Source: UBA1858 sp045105615 (lineage in GTDB: Bacteria; Pseudomonadota; Gammaproteobacteria; UBA4575). Taken from it: a DNA stretch of 61,512 nt. Shown here piece after piece: positions 23,853 to 32,596 of this stretch. The stretch lies in the NCBI GenBank assembly GCA_045105615.1, contig JBGCDS010000018.1:1-61512 (forward strand), given 5' to 3'. The notes under the pieces were generated by a model. The model was not told the origin of the DNA. It was given only the letters and a program-made list of their open reading frames with translations, and made no database searches. A program made the position numbers and the translations under genes. How positions within the stretch are numbered: the first letter of the stretch is position 1; each line of letters starts with the position of its first letter.

Positions 23853-24713
23853 TTATGGCTTTGACTGATTAAAGTAGCGGAAAAATTGAGAATCTGGCTC
23901 AAGTACTAGAATGTCATTCTTGCTGCTAAAAGTTTGTTTGTAGGCAGTCAAGCTCTTAGTCAGCGTGTAGAACTCTTGGTCTTTGCCATATGCTTTGGCA
24001 TAGATATTAGCGGCAGTCGCATCACCTTCACCACGAAGTTGCTCAGATGTTTTGTAAGCAGTAGCTAAGGTGATCTGACGTTCGCGGTCAGCCGCGGCGC
24101 GAATTTTTTCAGACGACTCTTTGCCTCGTGCACGGAAGTCTTTAGCTACTCTATCTCGGCCTGCGCTCATACGTTGGTAGACGGATTCACTAATGTCGTC
24201 TGTATAGTCAATGCGACTGATACGTAGGTCGACGATTTCAATGCCCAGTTCTTTAGAGATGTTGTTAGCTTTTAAGACTAGTGAATTCATGATGTCAGCA
24301 CGCTCTCCAGATACCGACTCTTTGATCGTGCGTTGAGCGAACTCATCACGTAATTCATCTTTAGTGATTTGGCTTAAGCGGCTGTTTGCACGTTCTTCTA
24401 GTCCGCCTGTAGCAACGAAGTAATCACGTACATTATCTATGCGCCACTTCACAAAGAAGTCTACATAAACGTATTTTTTCTCATTAGTTGGGAACAAGTC
24501 AGGCTGAACATCTAAAGTTAAAATACGCGAATCAAATTTTCTCTCATTATTGATGAAAGGCATTTTCCAGTGTAAGCCAGGTTTGATATCTGCTTTTTTG
24601 ATTTCACCAAATTTAAATAGAATAGCGCGCTCAGTTTCGTTAACCGTGTATGTGCATAGGCTGAAGACAGCAATTGCTAATATGGTAACTGCAATTATTA
24701 ATTTGGAAATCAT
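23853..24713 (-). CDS. hflC: FtsH protease modulator HflC
   Basis: 286 residues. One N-terminal membrane anchor (1-21), then the SPFH/band 7 domain (ERAILFKFGEIKKADIKPGLHWKMPF) and a long coiled coil. With HflK it builds a membrane cage around the FtsH protease and modulates turnover of membrane proteins. The gene starts 1 nt after hflK ends, indicating coupled synthesis of equal amounts. Confidence 0.98.
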   Translation of the reverse strand: MISKLIIAVTILAIAVFSLCTYTVNETERAILFKFGEIKKADIKPGLHWKMPFINNERKFDSRILTLDVQPDLFPTNEKKYVYVDFFVKWRIDNVRDYFVATGGLEERANSRLSQITKDELRDEFAQRTIKESVSGERADIMNSLVLKANNISKELGIEIVDLRISRIDYTDDISESVYQRMSAGRDRVAKDFRARGKESSEKIRAAADRERQITLATAYKTSEQLRGEGDATAANIYAKAYGKDQEFYTLTKSLTAYKQTFSSKNDILVLEPDSQFFRYFNQSKP

Positions 24714-24714
24714 C

Positions 24715-25848
24715 TTATCGTACCTCTCTGCCGCGTACGGTGCGTCTTGGATTAGTATTAGCTGTCGAGCTTGAAGTGCTTGGTGTGCCGAAGTTCACTG
24801 AGCCAGAAGGTGCGCGGTTATTTTGCATGAGTTGATCTAGAGGTAAGTACATTAAGTTATTGCTACCTTCTACATCCATCATGATTTTAGTGGTGTTGGA
24901 ATATACGGCTTGAGTCGCTTCTAAGTATAGGCGCTCGCGCGTAATGTTTGGGGCTTTGTTGTATTCGGTAAGTAGCGCTTCGAAACGTTCAGCTTCACCC
25001 TCTGCTTTAGAAACAATCGCTTCTTTGTAGGCAGTGGCTTCTTCAGTTATTCGTGCAGCTTCACCACGTGATTGAGGCACGATGGTATTTGCATAGGCTT
25101 CAGCTTCTTCTATGTATCTTTCTAAATCCTCACGAGATTTGATGACATCATCAAAAGCATTTTGTACCTGTGCGGGTGGTTGAGTTTTCTCTAAGTTGAG
25201 AGTGGTGACTTCAATCCCAGCATCGTACCGATCTAGAATTTCTTGCATTAATGTTTTGGTGTTGGAAGAAATTATTTCTAATCCTTCATACAGCACAAAG
25301 TCTACCGTGCTTTTACCGACGACTTCACGAATAGCACTTTCCATTGCTTGTTTAACAGTGACTTCTGGGAAGCGTAGATTAAATAAGTAATTAGGAGCAT
25401 CTTTGATTCTGAACTGTGCGGCAAGAATAATTTCCACAATATTCTCATCTTTAGTCAACATAGTGGTTTGGTGCTTAGAACTACGTACCTGCTGCATGTC
25501 GACAACTTGTAGATTCTCAATAGGGTACGGCATGTGCCAATGTAACCCTGGGTTGGTTAATTCTTTATATTTACCAAACTGTGAAATTACCCCAGTTTCA
25601 CCATCAGTGATGGTATAAATACCGGTGCCAGCCCAAACTATGCCAGCCACAATGAGTGCAAATAATCCTATGCCAGCAGAACTGCCACCGGATGGAGCTG
25701 CACCTGAACCACCGCCTTTACCGCCAAAAATTCCACCAAATTTGCGGCTGAGGTTTTGAAAAATCTCATCTAAATCAGGTGGTCCCTGATTATTGGAATT
25801 TTTATTCCAGGGGTCGTCGTTTTTATTACCTGGGCTGTTCCAAGGCAT
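24715..25848 (-). CDS. hflK: FtsH protease modulator HflK
   Basis: 377 residues. A Gly/Pro/Asn-rich cytoplasmic head (MPWNSPGNKNDDPWNKNSNN and a Gly-Ser run at 40-55) precedes a single membrane span (~60-80), the SPFH domain (ETGVISQFGKYKELTNPGLHWHMPYP) and a coiled coil with EAEAYANTIVPQSRGEA. A Ser/Thr-rich tail follows. Partner of HflC. ~43 nt separate it from hflX. Confidence 0.98.
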   Translation of the reverse strand: MPWNSPGNKNDDPWNKNSNNQGPPDLDEIFQNLSRKFGGIFGGKGGGSGAAPSGGSSAGIGLFALIVAGIVWAGTGIYTITDGETGVISQFGKYKELTNPGLHWHMPYPIENLQVVDMQQVRSSKHQTTMLTKDENIVEIILAAQFRIKDAPNYLFNLRFPEVTVKQAMESAIREVVGKSTVDFVLYEGLEIISSNTKTLMQEILDRYDAGIEVTTLNLEKTQPPAQVQNAFDDVIKSREDLERYIEEAEAYANTIVPQSRGEAARITEEATAYKEAIVSKAEGEAERFEALLTEYNKAPNITRERLYLEATQAVYSNTTKIMMDVEGSNNLMYLPLDQLMQNNRAPSGSVNFGTPSTSSSTANTNPRRTVRGREVR

Positions 25849-25891
25849 GAAGTTCTCCGATATGAAAAATTAAAAGGTTAGGGGGCGTATT

Positions 25892-27205
25892 CTATTCACT
25901 CTGAGCTAAAAAATCAGCCTTATGTTGCGATGATTCGTTATCTTGCTGTTTGTACAGATAAGGTTTAAAGCGATCTATGAGTGAATTGTTTAAAGATGCC
26001 TCAATTTCCCATATCCCTTCCGGGTTAAAGGTTTCATTGATGACGGCTTTTTGCTTGTAGAGCAATGTTCGTAACTCATTCTCTTTCAACGGTAAATGTA
26101 GGGTGACTTGAGTATGTTTACTCTCAAAATGTTGTAGCAAAGCCGAGTCTAGTAAATTCATGCCTTGATCTTTAAGTGCGGATACCCAAATTCGGTTGAT
26201 TTGCTTATCTTCACCTATATCGACATGAGGTATTTGTTGGGTTTGATCGATTTTATTGAATACCAATAGCTGTGGGCATTCATCGGCGCCGATATGTTTT
26301 AGCACTTGATTGACCTGCTCAATATGTTCATTTCGTAATTCACTGCTGGCATCTACTACGTGTAACAGTAAATCTGCTTCGCAGGTTTCCTGTAATGTGG
26401 CGTGAAATGCATCGATTAAATTATGTGGCAAGTTTTGTATGAAGCCCACTGTGTCAGCCAGTACTACATGCTGGTTTTTACTTAATTCTAATTTGCGCAG
26501 GGTCGGGTCGAGAGTGGCAAACAGCTGGTCTGCTTGGTATACGTTGGCAGAGGTGACTCTATTAAATAGTGTTGATTTGCCAGCATTGGTGTAACCCACC
26601 AATGCAACCGTTGGCACAGAATTTTTTTTACGTGCTTGACGGCCCTGCTCACGTTGCTTGCGCACTTTTTGCAAACGCTTTTCTAGATGTTTTACTCGCT
26701 GAGCAAGTAAGCGTCTATCAGTTTCTAGTTGCGTTTCACCAGGGCCTCTTAGACCGATGCCACCTTTTTGTCTTTCAAGGTGGGTCCAACCGCGAACTAG
26801 TCGTGTTGAGATAAATTTTAGCTGAGCTAGCTCTACCTGTAGCTTGCCTTCATAAGAACGCGCACGTTGCGCGAAAATATCGAGAATTAAGCCGGTGCGA
26901 TCCAGCACTCGGCATTTACAGGTTTTTTCAATATTTCGTTCTTGGCTAGGTGATAATTCATAGTTGAATAATAGAAGTTCGATTTCTTCGGCTTCCACTA
27001 GTGCGACAAGTTCGTCTACTTTCCCCTGGCCAATAAGGAAACGAGATTCAGGCTTGGGTCGAGAATAGGTGATAACCTCGATTTCTTGCGCGCCAGCTGA
27101 GTTGGCCAGCAAACGAAATTCTTCGGTGTCTGAGGGATCAGGAGATTTGCCGAACTCGGGATGGATTAATAAAGCACGTTCACCTGACTTGGGTCTTTCA
27201 AACAT
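25892..27205 (-). CDS. hflX: GTPase HflX
   Basis: 437 residues. Ribosome-splitting GTPase that acts on 50S subunits, mainly under heat stress. The N-terminal HflX domain carries FLIGQGKVDEL and the glycine-rich segment QKGGIGLRGPGETQLE; the G domain has G1 GYTNAGKSTLFN, G3 DTVGF and G4 NKID, followed by a C-terminal ferredoxin-like domain. Sits between hfq and hflK as in E. coli. Confidence 0.98.
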   Translation of the reverse strand: MFERPKSGERALLIHPEFGKSPDPSDTEEFRLLANSAGAQEIEVITYSRPKPESRFLIGQGKVDELVALVEAEEIELLLFNYELSPSQERNIEKTCKCRVLDRTGLILDIFAQRARSYEGKLQVELAQLKFISTRLVRGWTHLERQKGGIGLRGPGETQLETDRRLLAQRVKHLEKRLQKVRKQREQGRQARKKNSVPTVALVGYTNAGKSTLFNRVTSANVYQADQLFATLDPTLRKLELSKNQHVVLADTVGFIQNLPHNLIDAFHATLQETCEADLLLHVVDASSELRNEHIEQVNQVLKHIGADECPQLLVFNKIDQTQQIPHVDIGEDKQINRIWVSALKDQGMNLLDSALLQHFESKHTQVTLHLPLKENELRTLLYKQKAVINETFNPEGIWEIEASLNNSLIDRFKPYLYKQQDNESSQHKADFLAQSE

Positions 27206-27237
27206 GCAGTGGTGTTCTCCACTGCATCAATTGTGTT

Positions 27238-27471
27238 TTATTCTGCTTCGTCACCAAAAGGAATTTTTACCGATTTTGCCGGAACAATAGTTGAGATAGC
27301 GTGTTTATACACCATTTGATTGACTGTGTTTTTTAATACGATAACAAATTGATCAAATGAGTCGATTTGGCCTTGTAGCTTTATGCCATTCACTAAATAT
27401 ATAGATACAGCTACTTTTTCTTTGCGTAGTGCATTTAGGAAGGGTTCTTGTAATGTTTGCCCTTTTGACAT
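27238..27471 (-). CDS. hfq: RNA chaperone Hfq
   Basis: 77 residues, essentially the Sm core without the long C-terminal tail of E. coli Hfq (102). Sm1 (VSIYLVNGIKLQGQIDSFDQFVIVL) and Sm2 (VYKHAISTIVP) motifs are intact, with the proximal-face KH pair and Gln8-type residue (GQTLQEPFLN) for U-rich sRNA ends. The lateral rim has RKEK. A TTAGGAG ribosome site precedes the ATG. In order with miaA and hflX. Confidence 0.98.
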   Translation of the reverse strand: MSKGQTLQEPFLNALRKEKVAVSIYLVNGIKLQGQIDSFDQFVIVLKNTVNQMVYKHAISTIVPAKSVKIPFGDEAE

Positions 27472-27560
27472 GATGTTTGCTCCTAACCTTCGTTATTCTT
27501 TTTATTAAAAGTTGTGCTTGAGCACTTAACTATTGTCTAGTCATTAGTTTAGCAGCTAGT

Positions 27561-28499
27561 TCATTGTAATTGGTAAATTATTTGTTGGATAATTTCGTCC
27601 CTATTGGCAGTGTAAGGGTCTATTAGCTTTGTTTCAGGATAATGTCTCAACCAAGTTAATTGGCGTTTAGCAAGTTGACGAGTGGCCGCAACTGCCTGAT
27701 CACGCATTTCTTCCTGACTGATTTTATTTTCGAGATGGTTCCATATTTGTCGATAGCCAATGCAGCGCATCGAAGGCATCTGTGCATGAAGAGCCCACTG
27801 TTGGCGTAATCCTTTTACTTCTTCTATCACGCCATTTTTCAACATAACTTCAAATCGATGTTGGATGTTTTCATGTAGTTGGCTGCGCTCTTGCGGGAAA
27901 AGTCCGAAGTTAATAATGGATATATCGGTTCGTACAGGATCCTTAATAGCGTGATATGACGAGAGTTTGACGCTGGTTAATTCGAATACTTCTAACGCAC
28001 GTTGAATCCTTTGTGCATCATTTTGGTGGATTTTTGCTGCTGACTCTGGATCGACCAGTGCAAGTTTTTGGTGCAAAGTGTGCCAACCCTGTTGTTCGCC
28101 GATTCTGTTCATTTGTGCTCTTAACTGCTCATCCGCCGCAGGTAATTCAGAGAGGCCAAACTGTAATGCACGGAAATACATAATTGTGCCGCCTACCAGT
28201 AAAGGGATCTTATTGCGTGCATGAATGTCATCGATCAGTGTATTGGCGTCATGGCAAAATTCAGCGACTGAATAGCCTTCATCAGGATTTCTTATATCTA
28301 TCAAATGGTGGGGGGCGGCGGCTAACTCTTCGCCTGAAGGCTTGGCGGTCCCAATATCCATGCCGCGATAAATCATTGCTGAATCTACACTGATAATTTC
28401 ACAGGAAGAATTTTTTGCTAGTGAAATGGCTAAATCAGTTTTGCCGCTGGCAGTGGGGCCCATTAAAAATATCACTGGGCGTTTAGGGTTTTTTCTCAC
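27561..28499 (-). CDS. miaA: tRNA dimethylallyltransferase
   Basis: 312 residues (E. coli 316). Adds dimethylallyl to A37 of tRNAs reading UNN codons. P-loop GPTASGKTDLA, the DSAMIYRGMDIGTAKP substrate block, HHLIDIRNPDEGYSVAEF and the C-terminal CIGYRQIWNHL/TRQLAKRQLTWLR motifs are all present. It starts 7 nt after mutL, and a 89-nt gap before hfq likely holds the hfq promoters. Confidence 0.98.
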   Translation of the reverse strand: MRKNPKRPVIFLMGPTASGKTDLAISLAKNSSCEIISVDSAMIYRGMDIGTAKPSGEELAAAPHHLIDIRNPDEGYSVAEFCHDANTLIDDIHARNKIPLLVGGTIMYFRALQFGLSELPAADEQLRAQMNRIGEQQGWHTLHQKLALVDPESAAKIHQNDAQRIQRALEVFELTSVKLSSYHAIKDPVRTDISIINFGLFPQERSQLHENIQHRFEVMLKNGVIEEVKGLRQQWALHAQMPSMRCIGYRQIWNHLENKISQEEMRDQAVAATRQLAKRQLTWLRHYPETKLIDPYTANRDEIIQQIIYQLQ

Positions 28500-28506
28500 T
28501 TGTTAT

Positions 28507-30306
28507 TTAGCGGCCACGTAAGAATAATTTATCTAGATCAGAAATACTGAGTTGAATCCAGGTGGGGCGCCCATGATTGCATTGATTGCTACGTTCCGTT
28601 TCTTCCATCGCTCTGAGTAATGCATTCATTTCATGGATGGTCATGCTGCGGTTTGCACGAATTGATCCGTGGCAAGCAATGCTAGATAGCATTTCATTGT
28701 GCAATTGCTCGACACGCGTACTGATAGTATTTTTTTGAATATCCGCAATCACATCGCGAATCAACTCTGGAATATCTACTGTCGACAATATGCTCGGAAT
28801 TGTGCGGACAACAATTGACGTATCTCCAAGACGGTTGATGTCGAATCCAAAAGAGTCAAATAGGTCATGTTGAGTGTCAACTAAACTAGCTTCTGATTCG
28901 GTTACCGCAATTTGCAGTGGGACGAGTAATTGTTGGCGTGCAAGATCATTGCTCGCTTGTGAGCTTTTTAATTGTTCGTAAACGACTCGCTCGTGTGCAG
29001 CATGCATATCCACGAGTACTAGGCCATCTTGGTTTTGTGAAAGTATATAAATACCATGTAATTGAGCAACAGCATAGCCAAGTAATGGAATGTCAACTTT
29101 TTCAGTGTGTGTGCTCGGTTGAGTGTCTAATGATGACTGATAATTAATTTGTGGCTCTGCTATGGCAGAAGAGTGCAGTGCTTGGAATTGTCGGTGCGCA
29201 TTTGGAGGGGCTGTGTTTGTGGGTATGTATGATTGTACTGTGAGTGAGTCAGCCGCATTGCTGCTGGATAGCTTGTTTAGATCATTAGTATCAATAGAGG
29301 ATGGACGAATTTCACTAATGGCTTGTTTGATAGTTTGACGTACGAAGTTGTGAATTGCTCGTGTGTCATGAAAGCGTACTTCATGTTTGGCCGGGTGTGC
29401 GTTGACATCTACGGTGCTTGGGTCAACCTCTAAGAACAGTATATATGCAGGGTGACGTCCATGATAAAGCACGTCTTGAAAAGCTAGTTTTACGGCGTGA
29501 CTGATTGTTTTGTCTCGGATATGTCTGTCATTCACGTATTGATACTGTAAGTCCGCCTGCCCTCTTGAGAATGTCGGTGCGGCAATCCAGCCATAAAGCT
29601 TCATATCATCGATAGATCGTTCAACGTAAATGGCATGTTCAATAAAGGCCTTGCCGATTAGTTTTTCCAAGCGCCTGACTTTATCTTCGAGATTCTGTGC
29701 GGCGGGTAACGAATAAATTGTTTTCTGGTTGTGTCGTAATGTGATTGATGTGTGGAAATTGGATAGGGCTAATCGTCTGACGACTAATTCGCTATGGGTG
29801 TATTCAGTTTTTTCGGTGCGTAAAAACTTTCTACGCGCCGGTGTATTGTAAAAAATATCGTTAATTTCAACGCTGGTGCCTTTGGTGTGAGCAGCTGGCT
29901 TGGGTGTTTCTGAATTGCCACCTTCACAGTGCAGCACCCATCCTTGGTTGGATTGCTCAGTATTAGAGGTGATAGATAGTCTAGCTACCGAAGCGATACT
30001 TGGTAATGCTTCGCCACGAAAACCTAAACTATGAATGCTTTGCAGGTCATCCATGCTTTGTATTTTAGAGGTGGCATGTCGCGTCAGTGCTGTTGCCAAC
30101 TGATCTTTTTTAATCCCAGTGCCATTGTCGCGTATTAAGATTCTTTGAATCCCGCCTTTTTCTATATCTATGGTGATATTACTTGCAGTGGCGTCGATAC
30201 TGTTTTCAACCAACTCTTTGATTACTGAGGCAGGGCGTTCAATAACTTCGCCAGCTGCAATCTGATTGATTAAATTATCAGGTAATTTTTGTATTATTCT
30301 GTGCAT
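28507..30306 (-). CDS. mutL: DNA mismatch repair protein MutL, endonuclease-motif type
   Basis: 599 residues. GHKL ATPase domain at the N-terminus (IAAGEVIERPASVIKELVEN, RDNGTGIKKDQL, HATSKI, SLGFRGEALPSI), a variable linker (~340-415) and a C-terminal dimer domain. Unlike E. coli MutL it carries DMHAAHERVVYE, which fits the DxHA(x)2E(x)4E metal site, plus ACHGSIRAN and CNHGRPT, the other parts of the nicking-endonuclease centre. So repair here probably uses MutL nicking as in Pseudomonas, not MutH. 13 nt downstream of the small ORF 30320-30667. Confidence 0.97.
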   Translation of the reverse strand: MHRIIQKLPDNLINQIAAGEVIERPASVIKELVENSIDATASNITIDIEKGGIQRILIRDNGTGIKKDQLATALTRHATSKIQSMDDLQSIHSLGFRGEALPSIASVARLSITSNTEQSNQGWVLHCEGGNSETPKPAAHTKGTSVEINDIFYNTPARRKFLRTEKTEYTHSELVVRRLALSNFHTSITLRHNQKTIYSLPAAQNLEDKVRRLEKLIGKAFIEHAIYVERSIDDMKLYGWIAAPTFSRGQADLQYQYVNDRHIRDKTISHAVKLAFQDVLYHGRHPAYILFLEVDPSTVDVNAHPAKHEVRFHDTRAIHNFVRQTIKQAISEIRPSSIDTNDLNKLSSSNAADSLTVQSYIPTNTAPPNAHRQFQALHSSAIAEPQINYQSSLDTQPSTHTEKVDIPLLGYAVAQLHGIYILSQNQDGLVLVDMHAAHERVVYEQLKSSQASNDLARQQLLVPLQIAVTESEASLVDTQHDLFDSFGFDINRLGDTSIVVRTIPSILSTVDIPELIRDVIADIQKNTISTRVEQLHNEMLSSIACHGSIRANRSMTIHEMNALLRAMEETERSNQCNHGRPTWIQLSISDLDKLFLRGR

Positions 30307-30319
30307 AGCCTTTATGGGG

Positions 30320-30667
30320 TTACCCGGTCAGAATAGGAGTTTCATCGGACAATTCAAACATCTGTTGAATCCCCTGCAGGGCATAGTCACAAAATTTCTG
30401 TTCATTGGCCCATTGTTTATCTTCACTGATAATATGTTCATCCTGCTCGGATAAAACCCGAATGCGGTAAGTGTTTTCGTTGTTTGAAGTCGTTGCTTCA
30501 CACGTGATGTATACTTCTGGCTTTGATCCGCCTTCGCGTAATACGGCCGCAATGAATAGGTATGAAATTGGGTCACTACTATTAATATCGCTTAGTAAGG
30601 TGATAGTGAACTCGCCAAATTGATAACGTCTTTTGGGGATTGCTGATTGAATTGTTGGAAGTGCCAT
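30320..30667 (-). CDS. Hypothetical protein ahead of mutL
   Basis: 115 residues, start ATG at 30667. Mixed alpha/beta soluble sequence with strands such as RYQFGEFTITLLSDI and PEVYITCEATTS; no signal peptide or membrane segment. No family recognised. It is the first gene of the mutL-miaA run (13-nt gap) and divergent from the RibD_C-like gene, so its promoter lies in the 25-nt space or overlaps that gene's start. The position suggests coexpression with repair genes, not a function. Confidence 0.7.
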   Translation of the reverse strand: MALPTIQSAIPKRRYQFGEFTITLLSDINSSDPISYLFIAAVLREGGSKPEVYITCEATTSNNENTYRIRVLSEQDEHIISEDKQWANEQKFCDYALQGIQQMFELSDETPILTG

Positions 30668-30692
30668 TTGCTAGAGAATTGTTATATATCCA

Positions 30693-31553
30693 ATGAATAA
30701 AAATGTTATTCGCTTATATCCGGGAAGTGGTGAATCTGTACCCTTGAGAGGATTGTATCTTAGACAAGGAAAACCTGCTCTAAGAAATAGCAGAAGAAAT
30801 GTTGAGAAAGATAATAGTCAGCCGCATATCTATGCTAATTTTTTGACCAGTCTAGATGGGCGGATTGCGCTGCGTGATGCGGGCAAAGAGAATTATCACC
30901 TTCCTAGCGAATTAAAGTCAGACGAAGATTTTCTCCTTTTTTTAGAGCTATATGCACGTGCTGATTGCATTATTACTCATGGTGGTTACATGCGCGCGTT
31001 GGCTGCAGATCGTTTGGGTAACGTGTTGCAATTGCCGGAATCAAGCGCTACTCAATACATGCATGACTGGCGTCAGCAAGAAGGAATGAAGAAAAATCCT
31101 GATGTGGTGATCATCAGCGGCAGTTTGGAGTTCCCTTGGCACACGTCTTTGGATAATGCTGAGCAGAATGTACATATCGCTACCGGTGGAATGGCTAGCC
31201 AAGAGGCAAAGCAGCATTGGCTAGATGCGGGACATCAGGTGAATCAGTTGGGTGAGAAGCAGCATGTTGACGCGAAATGCTTAATCGAGTTTTTAACTAA
31301 GCAGGGGTATCAGTCGGTATATTTGGTTGCAGGCCCCGATCTGTTGCAAGATCTGATAGAGCAGGGTTATGTTCAGAATTTTTATATGACTATGAGTCAT
31401 CAGTTGCTAAGTGGTGGTGATTTTAAAAGCCTGTTGTCAGGCGATACGCTTAATCAGTTTGGGCGTATGAAGCTTGAGAATATGTATATGGATTTACAAA
31501 ATTCGAATGCATTAGGGCAATGGTACGTTGAGTTTTCGTTTGAAGATAAATAA
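30693..31553 (+). CDS. RibD C-terminal (dihydrofolate reductase-like) domain protein
   Basis: 286 residues. The DHFR-like RibD_C fold is indicated by PHIYANFLTSLDGRIALRD (NADPH/substrate site start), ADCIITHGGYMRALAADRL, and the glycine-containing VYLVAGPDLLQDLIEQGYV block. Members reduce pyrimidine ribose intermediates in riboflavin synthesis or related substrates; without the deaminase domain and rib genes around it, the substrate is uncertain. It sits 18 nt before sohB and may form an operon with it. Confidence 0.85.
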   Translation: MNKNVIRLYPGSGESVPLRGLYLRQGKPALRNSRRNVEKDNSQPHIYANFLTSLDGRIALRDAGKENYHLPSELKSDEDFLLFLELYARADCIITHGGYMRALAADRLGNVLQLPESSATQYMHDWRQQEGMKKNPDVVIISGSLEFPWHTSLDNAEQNVHIATGGMASQEAKQHWLDAGHQVNQLGEKQHVDAKCLIEFLTKQGYQSVYLVAGPDLLQDLIEQGYVQNFYMTMSHQLLSGGDFKSLLSGDTLNQFGRMKLENMYMDLQNSNALGQWYVEFSFEDK

Positions 31554-31571
31554 TTTAACTAGAGAATAATA

Positions 31572-32579
31572 ATGATGGAATTTGTTTCTAATTACAGTTT
31601 GTTTTTGGCTAAAGCAGCCACAATCCTAATTTTTATATGGTTATTGTTGTCACTGATGGTCTCGTTGACGCATAAGCCTAATGAGCAGGATCAAATTGAA
31701 ATTAAAAATCTGAATAGGAAATTCGATAATCTCAAGTTGTTAATGCAAAAGTCTATGCTATCGAAGAAGCAGGCAAAAGAACTGCTTAAGCGAAATAAAA
31801 AACAAAATAAAAAGAATAAGAATGAAAATAAGCGCCAGCGTGTATTTGTACTGAATTTTGTCGGCAATATAAAAGCCAGTGCCGTTAAGCATTTGCGTAA
31901 AGAGATAACAGCATTGTTGGCAGTGGCGACGCCTGAGGATGAGGTGGTTATATGTTTAGAGAATGCTGGGGGTATGGTGCACGAACATGGTTTTGCTTCT
32001 TCACAGTTAGAGCGTATTAAGCAGCGTAATATTCCACTAACTGTGGCAGTTGATAAAGTTGCTGCCAGTGGCGGATATATGATGGCCTGTGTGGCTGACC
32101 GAATAGTGGCGGCCCCTTTTTCAATTATTGGTTCTATTGGTGTGATTGCACAGTTGCCAAATTTTAATCGCCTGCTTGAAAAGCATGGCATTGAATATGA
32201 GCAGGTTAAGGCAGGTGATCTTAAGCGTACATTAACTATGTTTGGTAAAAATACTGATGAGGATCGCGAGAGATTTGCTGAGCAGATGGAAGAGACGCAT
32301 GCGTTATTTAAGGAATTCGTTGCTGATAATCGTAAGCAAATTGATATTCAAGAAATTGCAACTGGTGAACATTGGTTAGGTAAACGAGCTTTGGAGCTGA
32401 AACTGGTTGATGAATTAATTACGAGTGATGATTATCTTTTGCGTAAAAGTGAATCAGCAGATGTATACGAGGTGAAACACAGTGCGCCAAAATCAGTGAG
32501 TGAAAAAATTATGGGCAATACTCAGTTGGCCTTTGAAAAAGCGATGACAATATTGTGGGAGCGAAAACTGTTTTCGTGA
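31572..32579 (+). CDS. sohB: Inner-membrane serine peptidase SohB
   Basis: 335 residues (E. coli SohB 349). N-terminal membrane anchor (~9-32), then an extremely Lys/Asn-rich spacer (~65-90), then an S49 signal-peptide-peptidase-type domain. The Ser-Lys dyad is visible: Ser166 in KVAASGGYMMAC and Lys218 in AGDLKRTLTMFG. SohB-type proteins degrade residual peptides at the membrane. Start could be either Met of MM. Its stop lies 17 nt from that of the convergent amiC. Confidence 0.94.
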   Translation: MMEFVSNYSLFLAKAATILIFIWLLLSLMVSLTHKPNEQDQIEIKNLNRKFDNLKLLMQKSMLSKKQAKELLKRNKKQNKKNKNENKRQRVFVLNFVGNIKASAVKHLRKEITALLAVATPEDEVVICLENAGGMVHEHGFASSQLERIKQRNIPLTVAVDKVAASGGYMMACVADRIVAAPFSIIGSIGVIAQLPNFNRLLEKHGIEYEQVKAGDLKRTLTMFGKNTDEDRERFAEQMEETHALFKEFVADNRKQIDIQEIATGEHWLGKRALELKLVDELITSDDYLLRKSESADVYEVKHSAPKSVSEKIMGNTQLAFEKAMTILWERKLFS

Positions 32580-32596
32580 TTACTGTATGGTGCTGT

